NCBI GenBank assembly: GCA_024234975.1
Contig: JACKNH010000013.1
Location: forward strand, 1 to 64,000
Source of the DNA: Gammaproteobacteria bacterium
GTDB lineage: Bacteria; Pseudomonadota; Gammaproteobacteria; Ga0077536
Direction: 5' to 3'
DNA length: 64,000 nt
In this document: piece by piece, positions 55,668 to 64,000 of the stretch
Numbering within the stretch: the stretch's first letter is position 1
Layout of the letters: every line of letters starts with the position of its first letter
Notes under the pieces: generated by a model
Told to the model about the DNA's origin: nothing
What the model saw: only the letters and a program-made list of their open reading frames with translations
Database searches by the model: none
Made by a program: the position numbers and the translations under genes

Positions 55668-57391
55668 GCACAGCCAGCCCGAACACCCAACAGGCCGCCG
55701 CTTCGCCGGCGTTGCTCGAGGTCGAGAACCTGACCGTGCGTTTCAGGTTGGGCCGACAGAACGAATTCACCGCATTGCACGGCATCAGTTATGCCGTCGC
55801 GCCGAACCAGACCGTGGCGCTGGTCGGCGAATCCGGCTCGGGCAAAACGGTTTCGGCGTTGGCGGTCATGGACCTGCTTCCGCGTACGAACACGATCATC
55901 ACGCCCGAGAGTCGCCTCAGGTTCAACGGCGAGCCGTTGCTCGAAGAGTCACCCGCGCAACGACGTCTGCGCTGCGGTGGCCAGATTTCGATGATCTTTC
56001 AGGATCCCATGACTTCCCTGAATCCGGTCTATTCGGTCGGGGAACAATTGGTCGAGATTCTGCAATTACACGCTATCTGCCCGACCAGAGCAGCCGCGCG
56101 GGCGCGCGCCATCGAATTGCTGGGGGAGGTGGGCATTCCCGATCCGCGGCAGAAGGTGAAAAGCTATCCGCATGAATTGTCCGGCGGACAGCAGCAACGG
56201 GTGATGATCGCGATGGCCATCGCCTGTGCGCCCAGACTGCTGATTGCCGACGAGCCCACTACCGCGTTGGACGTCACGATCCAGCAACAGATACTCGAAC
56301 TGCTGGTGAACCTGAAACGCAGCCGCGGCATGAGCATGTTGTTCATCACGCATGATCTGGCCCTGGTTCGCGAAGTCGCCGACCGGGTCGTGGTGATGAA
56401 CCAGGGCCATATCCGGGAGAGTGGCGCCACCGGGCAGATTTTCGAAGCGCCGGCGGACAACTACACCCGCGCCCTGCTGGCCTGCCGGCCACGTATCGAC
56501 AGGCGCCCGGTGAAACTGCCGGTGGTCGAGGATTTCATGAAAGGCAGCTACGACATCGACAGCGTCGCTGAACGCGAGCGCGGCGTCGACAGCGATGATA
56601 CCGTCGTGCTCGAAGTCGACCATCTGCGAAAAACCTATCCGGTCAAAACCGGCTGGTTTGGCGAGAAGCAGTTTGTCGCGGTGGATGACGTCAGTTTTCG
56701 GCTTGCCAGAGGCAAGACGCTGGGAATCGTCGGTGAGTCCGGCTCGGGCAAGACCACACTGGGCAAGGCCATCCTGCGACTGCACGAAGCCCAGGGCGGG
56801 TCCGTCAGGATGAACGGCGTTGACCTGCTCAAGCTCAGCCGGGCGGAGTTCCAACCCTATAAAAGGCAGATGCAGATCGTCTTCCAGAATCCCTATGCCA
56901 GCCTCAACCCGCGCTTCACGATCAGCGATATTCTGCTCGAACCCATGCGCATCCATAACCTGCACGCCGGTGATGCGGAACGTATAGAGCATGCAACAGC
57001 GCTGTTACGCCAGGTGGGACTTTCCGCCAGTGATTTGCGTAAGTACCCGCACGAGTTTTCCGGCGGCCAATTGCAGCGGATAAGCATCGCGCGCTGCCTC
57101 GCGCTGAAGCCTGATATACTCGTCTGCGACGAGCCGGTATCGGCCCTGGATGTTTCGGTTCAGGCGCAGGTACTTAATCTGTTCCAGGCGTTGCAGGACG
57201 AATTCGCCATCAGCTACCTGTTCATATCGCATGATTTGAATGTCGTGAAATACATCTCCGACGAAATCATGGTGATGCACAATGGCGCCATGGTGGAGTA
57301 TGGCAACGCGGACGAACTCTACCGCAACCCGCAGCATCCCTATACCCAACGTCTGCTGGCAGCGATACCGGGCCGTCAACGTCATTCCTGA
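55664..57391 (+). CDS. double-ATPase ABC protein of the peptide importer (DppDF/YejF-like)
   Basis: A 575-aa fusion of two nucleotide-binding domains. NBD1 (~15-270): [33 protein letters not shown]2 (~300-560): [30 protein letters not shown]. Each half ends with the oligopeptide-type C-terminal extension (NPQHPYTQRLLAAIPG in NBD2). The ATG overlaps the DppC-type stop by four bases. It energises peptide import through DppB/DppC. It is clearly related to the orphan double ATPase at 44608-46266, which lies 9 kb away on the other strand. Confidence 0.94.
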   Translation: MSTASPNTQQAAASPALLEVENLTVRFRLGRQNEFTALHGISYAVAPNQTVALVGESGSGKTVSALAVMDLLPRTNTIITPESRLRFNGEPLLEESPAQRRLRCGGQISMIFQDPMTSLNPVYSVGEQLVEILQLHAICPTRAAARARAIELLGEVGIPDPRQKVKSYPHELSGGQQQRVMIAMAIACAPRLLIADEPTTALDVTIQQQILELLVNLKRSRGMSMLFITHDLALVREVADRVVVMNQGHIRESGATGQIFEAPADNYTRALLACRPRIDRRPVKLPVVEDFMKGSYDIDSVAERERGVDSDDTVVLEVDHLRKTYPVKTGWFGEKQFVAVDDVSFRLARGKTLGIVGESGSGKTTLGKAILRLHEAQGGSVRMNGVDLLKLSRAEFQPYKRQMQIVFQNPYASLNPRFTISDILLEPMRIHNLHAGDAERIEHATALLRQVGLSASDLRKYPHEFSGGQLQRISIARCLALKPDILVCDEPVSALDVSVQAQVLNLFQALQDEFAISYLFISHDLNVVKYISDEIMVMHNGAMVEYGNADELYRNPQHPYTQRLLAAIPGRQRHS

Positions 57392-57421
57392 TCAGCGCGG
57401 TCGCCGCCTGGAGATGCTCCG

Positions 57422-59473
57422 ATGTTCAAACGCAGTCAACTATTCACCGGCGTTGTTGCGCTGGCAGTCACGCTGACCGCACACGGCGCCACGCCGTACG
57501 TCACTAACGATCGCGGGCTGGACCGACGCAACATGGATCGCAGCGTCGATCCCTGTGTCGACTTCTACCAGTACGCGAATGGCGGCTGGATGGCGCGCAA
57601 CCCGATTCCGGCTGACCAGAGCTCCTGGGGCGTGTTTTCCGAACTTCGTGAGCGCAATTACGACCTGTTGCGCGACATACTCGAAAATGCAGCCAAAGGC
57701 GGCGCCGACGCCAGTTCCAATACCGGCAAGGCCGGCAACTACTGGCGCACGGCGATGGATACCGCGGCAATTACCGCTGCCGGGGTCGCCCCGCTGGCAC
57801 AGGACTTCGCGACGATTGATGCCATTGCCTCCCGTGCGGACATGGTCACCTACCTGATTGAGAACCACGTCCACGGCATCAACACCTTGTTTGACTTCGA
57901 AGTCGACCAGGACCTGAAAGATACCGAGAACCACATCGTCTACGCGACGCAGGGCGGGCTGGGTCTGCCGGATCGCGATTACTACCTGCGCAGTGATGAT
58001 GATTCCGTGGCGCTGCGCGAGAAATATGTCCTGCACATTGCCGCCATGATGAAACTGGCGGGCGTCGCCAGTGACCAGCAGGCCGAGGCCGACGCACGGG
58101 AAATATTGAAGCTGGAAACCGTGCTGGCGGATGGCTCGCTTACACGCGTGGAGCTGCGCGACCCTGAAAACTACTACAACATTCTTACGCTCGCCGAGGC
58201 GGACGCCGCCTCGCCTGCGTTCCCCTGGACCCGCCTGCTGGCGGCGATGCCACTGCCCCGGGTCGATACATTTTCGTACGCGCATCCCAAATTCTTCTCA
58301 GCAATGGACCAATTGCTGACCGAAGCACCGCTTGCAGTCTGGAAGGCATATTTCCGCTGGCATGCGATCAATGAAGCCGCTCCCTATCTCAGCGACCCGT
58401 TCGTCGAGCAGGATTTCGATTTTTACAGCCGGACGCTGCGCGGCACCGAACAGATGCGGCCGCGCTGGAAACGCGTCGTCGATCAGACCAGTTCCGATCT
58501 CGGCGAAGTGGTCGGGCAGATTTATGTCGAGCGCGCATTTCCGCCCGCGACCAAGGCGCGTGCACTGGAAATGATTGAGCAGTTGCGCGGCGTCATCCGC
58601 AGTCGGCTGGAAGGACTGACATGGATGAGCGATGCCACCAGGGAAAAGGCGCTGGAAAAGCTGTCCACCTTCGTGTCGAAGATCGGCTACCCGGATAAAT
58701 GGCGTGATTACAGTGCACTGAGCATCGGCACGGAAAGCTACCTCGCCAACGTCCGCGCCGCCCAGGAATTCGACTTCAAGCGCAATCTCGACAAACTGGG
58801 GAAACCGCTGGATCGCAGCGAATGGAGCATGTCCCCGCAGACCGTGAATGCCTATTACAACCCGCTGCTCAATGAAATCGTGTTCCCCGCCGCCATCATG
58901 CAACCGCCCTTCTTCGATGGAAAAATCGATGACGCGGTGAACTATGGCGCAATGGGCGCCATCATCGGCCACGAGTATATGCATGGTTTCGACGACCAGG
59001 GCAGCCGCTTCGATGCGCGCGGGAATTTGTCCAGCTGGTGGACGGACGAGGACAGAGAGCAATTCAACCAGCGTACGAGCACCCTGGTCAGCCAGTTCAA
59101 CGAGTATGTGGTGGTTGACGATCTGACCGTCAATGGTGAACTGACACTGGGCGAGAACATTGGCGACCTGGCTGGTGTGACCATGAGTTACTACGCCCTG
59201 CAGGCGGCACTCAACGAGGGCGGCCGCAAAGCGCGGCGCAAGGTCGATCGCTTCACGCCGGAACAGCGGTTCTTTCTGGCCTGGGCGCAGGGGTGGCGCG
59301 GAAATTACCGTCCCGAAGTGCTGAAACTGATGGTCAATACCGACCCGCATTCGCCGGCGCGATTCCGTACCAACGGGCCGCTCTCCAACCTTCCCGAATT
59401 TGCGCAGGCGTTTTCCTGCAAGTCCGGTGATCCGATGGTCCGCGACGAATCTGTACGTACGCAGCTCTGGTGA
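57422..59473 (+). CDS. secreted M13 family metallopeptidase (neprilysin/PepO type)
   Basis: A 683-aa zinc endopeptidase. A signal peptide (LFTGVVALAVTLTAHGATPY) is followed by DRSVDPCVDFYQYANGGWM, the M13 start. The active-site motif is IIGHEYMHGFDDQG (His517, Glu518, His521), with the third ligand Glu in TLGENIGDLAG. NAYYNPLLNEIVFPAAI is the substrate strand, and it ends close to the usual terminal Trp (TQLW) with the disulfide Cys in SCKSGDPM. M13 enzymes cleave peptides shorter than about 40 residues. It starts 30 bases after the ATPase gene and completes a transport operon that carries two different extracytoplasmic peptidases. Confidence 0.94.
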   Translation: MFKRSQLFTGVVALAVTLTAHGATPYVTNDRGLDRRNMDRSVDPCVDFYQYANGGWMARNPIPADQSSWGVFSELRERNYDLLRDILENAAKGGADASSNTGKAGNYWRTAMDTAAITAAGVAPLAQDFATIDAIASRADMVTYLIENHVHGINTLFDFEVDQDLKDTENHIVYATQGGLGLPDRDYYLRSDDDSVALREKYVLHIAAMMKLAGVASDQQAEADAREILKLETVLADGSLTRVELRDPENYYNILTLAEADAASPAFPWTRLLAAMPLPRVDTFSYAHPKFFSAMDQLLTEAPLAVWKAYFRWHAINEAAPYLSDPFVEQDFDFYSRTLRGTEQMRPRWKRVVDQTSSDLGEVVGQIYVERAFPPATKARALEMIEQLRGVIRSRLEGLTWMSDATREKALEKLSTFVSKIGYPDKWRDYSALSIGTESYLANVRAAQEFDFKRNLDKLGKPLDRSEWSMSPQTVNAYYNPLLNEIVFPAAIMQPPFFDGKIDDAVNYGAMGAIIGHEYMHGFDDQGSRFDARGNLSSWWTDEDREQFNQRTSTLVSQFNEYVVVDDLTVNGELTLGENIGDLAGVTMSYYALQAALNEGGRKARRKVDRFTPEQRFFLAWAQGWRGNYRPEVLKLMVNTDPHSPARFRTNGPLSNLPEFAQAFSCKSGDPMVRDESVRTQLW

Positions 59474-59637
59474 ATGCCGACAGGTACATAAGTGGGTGAA
59501 AGATTTACCTGTAACACGGTAAAATTGCCCGCGTCGTACCGATTGGACGCCAACATCCGGCCGCATACAACATCAGGGGGTCGGTGAATCGTCGATGGCC
59601 AGGCGGGTTCACTGCTGACGCGGCGGGCTTTTACCTG

Positions 59638-59663
59638 GTTGCGACGATTTTAAATTTCGCAAC
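59638..59663. promoter_or_regulatory. candidate operator upstream of fabI
   Basis: GTTGCGA (59638-59644) and TCGCAAC (59657-59663) are perfect 7-bp arms around a 12-base AT-rich spacer, ending 25 bp before the fabI ATG. This is the layout of a dimer-binding site. Further upstream a weaker inverted repeat (TTTACC/GGTAAA, 59504-59523) follows the M13 gene. Confidence 0.45.
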
Positions 59664-59688
59664 ACGCATGTTCTGGGGAAATTGAAAC

Positions 59689-60471
59689 ATGGGAATTCTT
59701 GCCGGTAAGCGCGCCCTGATTGTAGGTGTCGCCAGTAACCGTTCGATCGCCTGGGGCATCGCCCAGGCCATGCGGCGCGAAGGCGCCGAACTTGCATTCA
59801 CGTACCAGGGTGATCGCCTGCGATCACGCGTCGAGGAATTTGCCTCACAGTGCGGTTCGGAAATCGCCCTGCCCTGCGACGTGCAAAGCGACGAAGAGAT
59901 TCAAGCCGTCTTCGACCGGTTGGATGACTACTGGGACAGCCTGGATATCTTGGTGCACTCGGTTGCATTCGCGCCGACCGAGCTGCTGCAGGGTTCCTAC
60001 CTTGATACTGTCACCCGTGAAGGATTTCGCGTCGCGCACGAGATCAGCTCGTACAGCTTCGCAGCCCTTGGTAATGCCGCGCGTCGTTTGATGCATGGGC
60101 GCAACGGCGCGATGCTGACGCTGAGCTACCTGGGCGCCGTCCGCACGATGCCCAGCTATAACATCATGGGTCTGGCCAAAGCTTCACTTGAAGCCAACGT
60201 GCGCTACATGGCCTCGAGCCTCGGGCCGGAAAATATCCGCGTCAACGGTATCTCCGCCGGGCCTATCAGAACGCTGGCGGCCTCCGGCGTGAAGGATCTT
60301 CGTGGGTTTCTGACTTACGTTGAGAAGACGGCGCCGCTTCGCCGCAACGTAACAATTGAGGAAGTCGGCAACGTCGGCGCGTTCCTCTGCTCGGACATGG
60401 CCTCGGCAGTCACCGGTGAAATCACCTACGTCGACTGTGGTTTCAACATCATGGGAATGTCCGGCGAGTAA
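59689..60471 (+). CDS. fabI: enoyl-[acyl-carrier-protein] reductase (NADH)
   Basis: A 260-aa FabI that makes the last reduction in each fatty acid elongation cycle. The cofactor loop is [18 protein letters not shown], and the catalytic set is Tyr147 (LSYLGAV), Tyr157 and Lys164 ([19 protein letters not shown]). The end [10 protein letters not shown] is typical. Triclosan and isoniazid-like drugs target this family in general. It lies between the peptide operon and convergent ppiD, an order I recall from Pseudomonas (ppiD, tRNAs, fabI, ABC transporter). Confidence 0.97.
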   Translation: MGILAGKRALIVGVASNRSIAWGIAQAMRREGAELAFTYQGDRLRSRVEEFASQCGSEIALPCDVQSDEEIQAVFDRLDDYWDSLDILVHSVAFAPTELLQGSYLDTVTREGFRVAHEISSYSFAALGNAARRLMHGRNGAMLTLSYLGAVRTMPSYNIMGLAKASLEANVRYMASSLGPENIRVNGISAGPIRTLAASGVKDLRGFLTYVEKTAPLRRNVTIEEVGNVGAFLCSDMASAVTGEITYVDCGFNIMGMSGE

Positions 60472-60483
60472 GTCCGGAAGCAG

Positions 60484-60511
60484 ACCGGGCGTGGCACTGG
60501 CCACGCCCGGT
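60484..60511. terminator. perfect hairpin between convergent fabI and ppiD
   Basis: ACCGGGCGTGGC (60484-60495), ACTG loop, GCCACGCCCGGT (60500-60511). A 12-bp perfect stem 13 bases after the fabI stop, usable from both sides. There is no T-run. Confidence 0.65.
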
Positions 60512-60576
60512 CCCGAATCACAGCGCTGACATCGGTCGAGCTCGTACTGCCGGAACCCGGCCCGGCCAGCGCCCGA

Positions 60577-62488
60577 TCAGATATTCTCCGGGAAGGTCTC
60601 GATCTCGGCGGTTTCGCGTAAACCGGCGACGAAGCGCGCCCAATCATTCTGCGCATTGACCGTCGCCAGCATGCGCGCAGTATTGGAAACTGCCTGGTCA
60701 GTCAGCATCTCGCTACCAGCATTGCGAACATTGGCAACCGTGGCGACGACGTAGTCACCGTTTGCAAGTTCGACCCCGACGTTTTCGACATCGTCGACGT
60801 GCTCTACATGGACGGCGAAGACACGTTCAATGATCGCCGGGTCCAGACCGATGCTTTCGCGTGTGCTGTTGGCATGTGCCTCGACATCGAGGCCTTGTTC
60901 GACGGCGACATCAGCCAACGACTTGCCTTGTTGCATGGCTTGCAGCAATTCCTGTCCCCTGCTTCGCGCCTGGTCCCGTGCGATGTCGGCTTTCAGTGCT
61001 GCCAGAACGTCGGCTCGCACCTCGTCCAGTGGTCGGACGGCGGCATCGACATGCTCGACTACGCGCAGTGCGATCGAATCACCGTCACCCACATCCACCG
61101 GATCGCTGTTCAAGCCTTCCAGCATCACTTCCGGCGCGAAGGCAACATCGGCCACCTTGGTTCCGAAACGCGCACGCAGTTCCGCTGCGCTGAGCAACTC
61201 CGTTCGTTCCACCGTCATCCCCAACTGGGAAGCGGCAACTTCCAATGTCTCGGGATGCTCATATACGAGGTTCGTAAACTGGTCGGCCTTGCCAAAATAG
61301 ATGTCCTCGGCCTGCTGGCGCCGGTAAGCCTGTTCGATATCGGACCGTACTTCGGCAAATTCCGGCCCGCGCTCCGGGTGGATCTCGTTGACCTTGATCA
61401 GGTGGTACCCGAAAGGTGTGCGTACGGGGCCAACAACGTCACCCGCCGCAGCGGCAAACGCCGCCTCTTCGAACGCAGGATCCATCACGCCTCGGCCGAA
61501 AGCGCCGAGTTCGCCACCGGCAGATGCAGAACCTGCGTCATCGGAGTTCTCGCTGGCCAGGGTCGCAAAATCCTCACCCGCGTTGATACGGGTCAGCAGG
61601 GCTTCGGCCTTCGCCCGGACTGCCGCATCCTCATCGTCCGCAGCACCTTCAGGCACTTCCAGCAGAATGTGGCTGGCGTCGCGTTCCTCGCCAATCGAAT
61701 AGTTCGCCTTGTTATCTTCAAAGTATTTTTCCAGCGCCGCATCGTCGATTTCGACCGCGGACGCCAGATCGTTCATCGTCAGGCGGAGATATTCGATGGC
61801 GACCCGCTCCGGCAATTGAAATTGCTCGGCATGTGAATCGTAAAAAGCGCTGATTTCAGAGTCGGTCGGTTCAGGCGTATCGGCGGCGACAACAGCAGGT
61901 ACCCTGACCAGGTTGATGTCGCGCTGCTGCAGACGCAGCCGTTCGACGGCGATTGCTTCTTTCGGTGTTACAAAAGCCGAACTGGCGATGCCATCCTGCA
62001 TTTGCTGCGAGAGGAGATCGCGACGCAGCCGGAACTGGAAGGTCTGCGCCGACATACCGCTGCGCAGAATCACACTTTCATACATGGCGGTGGAAAACTC
62101 GCCATTGGCGTCGGCGAATGCCGGCAGGGAGCGGATGACCTGTGCCAGTTGATTGTCGCTGACGCGCATGCCGGCGTTGTCAGACGCCTGACGCAGCAAC
62201 ACTTGATCGATCAAGCCATCGAGCACGCGCGTGCGCGCAGCTTCGTTATTCCATTCGTCCGGATCAAATGCCGAACCCATCAACTGCTGGGCCTGGTTGC
62301 GAATCGCCGTCAACGCTTCCTGATATTCGGCGAGTTCGATGTCCTGGCCGTTGACGGTAGGCGACGACGACTTTGCTGTTGCTGTCGAGCATGCTTTGAA
62401 TGCCCCACAGCGAAAAAGGGATGATCAGTAATCCAAGGATGATCTTCGCGATCCAGCCCTGAAAGCGATCGTGAAGGGTCTGCATCAT
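60577..62488 (-). pseudogene. ppiD: peptidyl-prolyl isomerase D, apparent one-base frameshift near codon 44
   Basis: PpiD is a periplasmic chaperone tethered to the inner membrane. The N-terminus (from ATG 62488, MMQTLHDRFQGWIAKIILGL, membrane helix to SMLDSN) is in one frame, and the rest (TVNGQDIELAEYQEALTAIR onward, SurA_N region then a PpiC parvulin domain with HILLEVPEG and AGGELGAFGRGVM) is in the next. They join if one base near 62359 (a T in the coding strand, in GTCGTCGTCGCC-T-ACCGTC) is removed, giving VVVA-TVNGQD and a 636-aa protein. The body is otherwise intact for 578 codons, so the lesion is recent or a sequence error. No good alternative start lies just after the shift. Confidence 0.85.
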
Positions 62489-62517
62489 GACGCCATCGAC
62501 TCCATAGGTCTGGTTGT

Positions 62518-62551
62518 AAAAAAAGGCGTACTCCGTGAGGAGGTACGCCTT
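62518..62551 (-). terminator. intrinsic terminator after tRNA-Asp
   Basis: Arms AAGGCGTAC (62523-62531) and GTACGCCTT (62543-62551) form a 9-bp stem. On the minus strand it is followed by seven T residues (62524-62518). It lies between the tRNA-Asp 3' end and ppiD, and should end the hupB-tRNA or tRNA transcript. Confidence 0.9.
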
Positions 62552-62564
62552 CGTTCAGAAGTAC

Positions 62565-62641
62565 TGGCGGAGCGGACGGGGCTCGAACCCGCGACCCCCG
62601 GCGTGACAGGCCGGTATTCTAACCAACTGAACTACCGCTCC
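62565..62641 (-). tRNA. tRNA-Asp (anticodon GTC)
   Basis: A 77-nt cloverleaf on the minus strand. GGAGCGG pairs with CCGCTCC, the anticodon loop reads CCTGTCACG, the T-arm is CGGGTTCGAGCCCCG-like, and CCA is encoded at 62565-62567. 11 bases downstream of tRNA-Val, so probably co-transcribed. Confidence 0.97.
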
Positions 62642-62652
62642 ATAAAACTCTA

Positions 62653-62728
62653 TGGTGGGTGCTGAGGGGATCGAACCCCCGACATTCGCCTTGTAAGGGC
62701 GACGCTCTCCCAGCTGAGCTAAGCACCC
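62653..62728 (-). tRNA. tRNA-Val (anticodon TAC)
   Basis: A 76-nt cloverleaf on the minus strand. GGGTGCT opens the acceptor stem, paired with AGCACCC; D-arm GCTCAGCTGGGAGAGC; anticodon loop CCTTACAAG; T-arm GGGGGTTCGATCCCC; CCA encoded at 62653-62655. It starts 11 bp after the hupB stop, so it may be read from the hupB promoter and processed. Confidence 0.97.
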
Positions 62729-62739
62729 GAGAAGGTGCG

Positions 62740-63012
62740 CTAGTTTAGAGCATCCTTCAAGGCTTTTCCAGGCTTAAATCCTGGAACTTTTGACGCTGCG
62801 ATATTAATCGTTTCGCCGGTTCTCGGGTTACGACCGGTACGCGCTTTGCGGCTCCTCACGGTGAACGTTCCGAAGCCGACGATGGTGACCGGATCGTCCT
62901 TGCGCAAGGCCGCGGTAATGGAATCCGTGAGCGCATCAACCGCGCGCGCCGCCGATGCCTTGGAGATATCCGCCGCTTCGGCAACGATATCGATTAACTC
63001 CGCTTTATTCAT
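62740..63012 (-). CDS. hupB: DNA-binding protein HU-beta
   Basis: A 90-aa histone-like protein. It begins [20 protein letters not shown] and has the beta-arm signature [21 protein letters not shown] with the intercalating Pro of the arm (RNP), then [16 protein letters not shown] bends and compacts DNA and binds as a dimer. It lies downstream of lon on the same strand, as in most gammaproteobacteria, with 188 bp between. Confidence 0.98.
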   Translation of the reverse strand: MNKAELIDIVAEAADISKASAARAVDALTDSITAALRKDDPVTIVGFGTFTVRSRKARTGRNPRTGETINIAASKVPGFKPGKALKDALN

Positions 63013-63167
63013 CCCGGTTATCCCCCTGCTTCTGGTTATGGGCCCGTCGTCCGGACCGACATTGCATGCGACGCGACACCCATGCCCGTCTGCAGGCGCA
63101 ACCTTATACCAACTGCATTATCCAGGCGTCAACCTGATTGATTTGTACTGCGAACCTTGGCCAATGC

Positions 63168-63192
63168 CGCGTCGGCCGCGACAGCCGACGCG
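63168..63192 (-). terminator. hairpin between lon and hupB
   Basis: CGCGTCGGC (63168-63176) and GCCGACGCG (63184-63192), a perfect 9-bp stem with a 7-base loop, begins 9 bases after the lon stop. No T-run, so it may only attenuate read-through into hupB. Confidence 0.5.
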
Positions 63193-63200
63193 CGGTGGTT

Positions 63201-64000
63201 TCAATGGCGGCGCATTACGTCGTTGTCGTCATCAGCGTCACCCTTGTCCGGGGGCATAGACGCTTCCTTGGCTGTATCCTCGTCATCAGCCAGAGGTTCA
63301 GGCACGCGCTGCAAAGCGACCTGCAACACTTCGTCAATCCACCGCACCGGACGAATATCCAGACCTTGCTTGATGTTCGCCGGAATTTCTTTCAGATCGC
63401 GCTCGTTCTCAGCCGGGATCAGTACGGTCTTGATACCGCCACGTAATGCAGCGAGCAGCTTTTCCTTCAAACCACCAATGGGCAACACTTCACCGCGCAA
63501 GGTGATCTCGCCCGTCATTGCGACAGTTGATCGAACCGGGATTCCGGTCAGCGCTGACACCAGCGCCGTACACATGCCGACGCCGGCACTTGGTCCATCC
63601 TTCGGCGTCGCGCCTTCCGGCACATGGAAGTGAACATCGTATGCACGATAGAAATCCGGCGCGATGCCCAACGCCTTGCTACGACTGCGCACCACGGTCA
63701 ACGCGGCCTTGATCGACTCCTGCATGACATCACCGAGACTACCGGTATAGGTTTCCTTGCCCTTGCCCGGGACGACAGCGGACTCGATGGTCAGCAGATC
63801 GCCGCCGACTTCAGTCCATGCAAGCCCTGTTACCTGGCCAATCCGATCAGAATCATCCGCGCGTCCGAAGCGGTAGCGCTGTACACCGAGGAAGCTTTCG
63901 AGCGTCTTCGGCGTGATAGTGATCTGTTTGGTCGCCGGCTTCAGCAGAATCTTGCGCACGACCTTGCGACACAGGTTGGCAATTTCGCGCTCGAGATTTC
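63201..64000 (-). CDS. lon: ATP-dependent Lon protease, 3' part (runs off the window)
   Basis: The C-terminal 266 codons of Lon. The visible part starts in the sensor region (NLEREIANLCRKVVRKILLK), then the protease domain with EVGGDLLTIESAVVPGKGK, the catalytic Ser in TPKDGPSAGVGMCTAL and the catalytic Lys in LPIGGLKEKLLAALRGG. It ends in an acidic tail (ADDEDTAKEASMPPDKGDAD). Lon degrades misfolded and regulatory proteins in the cytosol. The frame is open to position 64000, so the gene starts beyond the window. Confidence 0.98.
   Translation of the reverse strand, partial: NLEREIANLCRKVVRKILLKPATKQITITPKTLESFLGVQRYRFGRADDSDRIGQVTGLAWTEVGGDLLTIESAVVPGKGKETYTGSLGDVMQESIKAALTVVRSRSKALGIAPDFYRAYDVHFHVPEGATPKDGPSAGVGMCTALVSALTGIPVRSTVAMTGEITLRGEVLPIGGLKEKLLAALRGGIKTVLIPAENERDLKEIPANIKQGLDIRPVRWIDEVLQVALQRVPEPLADDEDTAKEASMPPDKGDADDDNDVMRRH

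Noticed and set aside
62340..62375. Programmed ribosomal frameshift in ppiD
   Set aside because: No slippery heptamer (such as A-AAA-AAG) or strong downstream pseudoknot is visible at the junction; PpiD is not known to use recoding.

Overview
The window looks like chromosomal DNA from a GC-rich, aerobic, heterotrophic gammaproteobacterium. The best anchor is the right end: lon, hupB, tRNA-Val, tRNA-Asp, ppiD and fabI followed by a peptide-type ABC transporter, a core order I recall from Pseudomonas and relatives. The rest (TonB-dependent receptor, P450, PobA, many SDR and flavin enzymes) fits an environmental degrader, perhaps of the Steroidobacter/Nevskia/Solimonas type. That placement is an inference from gene content, not a phylogeny.

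Layout. 0.1-9.4 kb: a catabolic block, mostly on the minus strand. It holds an antibiotic-biosynthesis-type monooxygenase, a HisD-family (HpsN-like) dehydrogenase overlapping an SDR, a VOC protein, a cyclase-family hydrolase and a lipoprotein. A DenD-like epimerase diverges from it, and an FAH-family hydrolase, a LysR regulator and a class A flavin monooxygenase follow. 9.6-22.3 kb: a minus-strand uptake and oxidation block. It holds an AmpG-like MFS protein, a cupin, a phytoene-desaturase-like flavoprotein with a 76-aa partner, a second MFS carrier, a TonB-dependent receptor, and a 1535-aa protein that joins TPR arrays, a C39-like peptidase domain, one membrane segment and a TonB C-terminal domain. 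22.5-23.7 kb: a small secreted protein with a VPLPA/PEP-CTERM-type tail, then an array of dRS3-like inverted repeats. 23.7-29.5 kb: an unknown secreted protein, an SDR, a P450 and the divergent pobR/pobA pair for 4-hydroxybenzoate.

29.6-36.2 kb: the most unusual locus. An M48-like zinc peptidase is translationally coupled (ATGA) to a 1830-aa protein with a kinase-like domain that has lost its catalytic residues, a DUF4011-type region, an SF1 helicase, an MTES/Vsr-like nuclease-fold segment and a WGR domain. This recalls the Mokosh and Hhe antiphage systems but matches neither. 36.4-43.3 kb: a CbiM-like membrane protein, a histidine kinase gene interrupted by an in-frame TAA, its NarL-type regulator, a degenerate receiver protein, glutathione reductase, a VOC protein and a secreted esterase.

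43.3-49.5 kb: a minus-strand operon with overlapping genes: thiolase, FadJ-like enzyme, an orphan double ABC ATPase and a MATE exporter. 49.8-59.5 kb: a plus-strand peptide-uptake operon in which a binding protein, two permeases and a double ATPase are interleaved with secreted M3 and M13 metallopeptidases. 59.7-64 kb: fabI; ppiD, which reads as frameshifted; tRNA-Asp and tRNA-Val with a good intrinsic terminator; hupB; and the 3' part of lon, which runs off the window. I saw no CRISPR array, rRNA, insertion sequence, prophage or origin.
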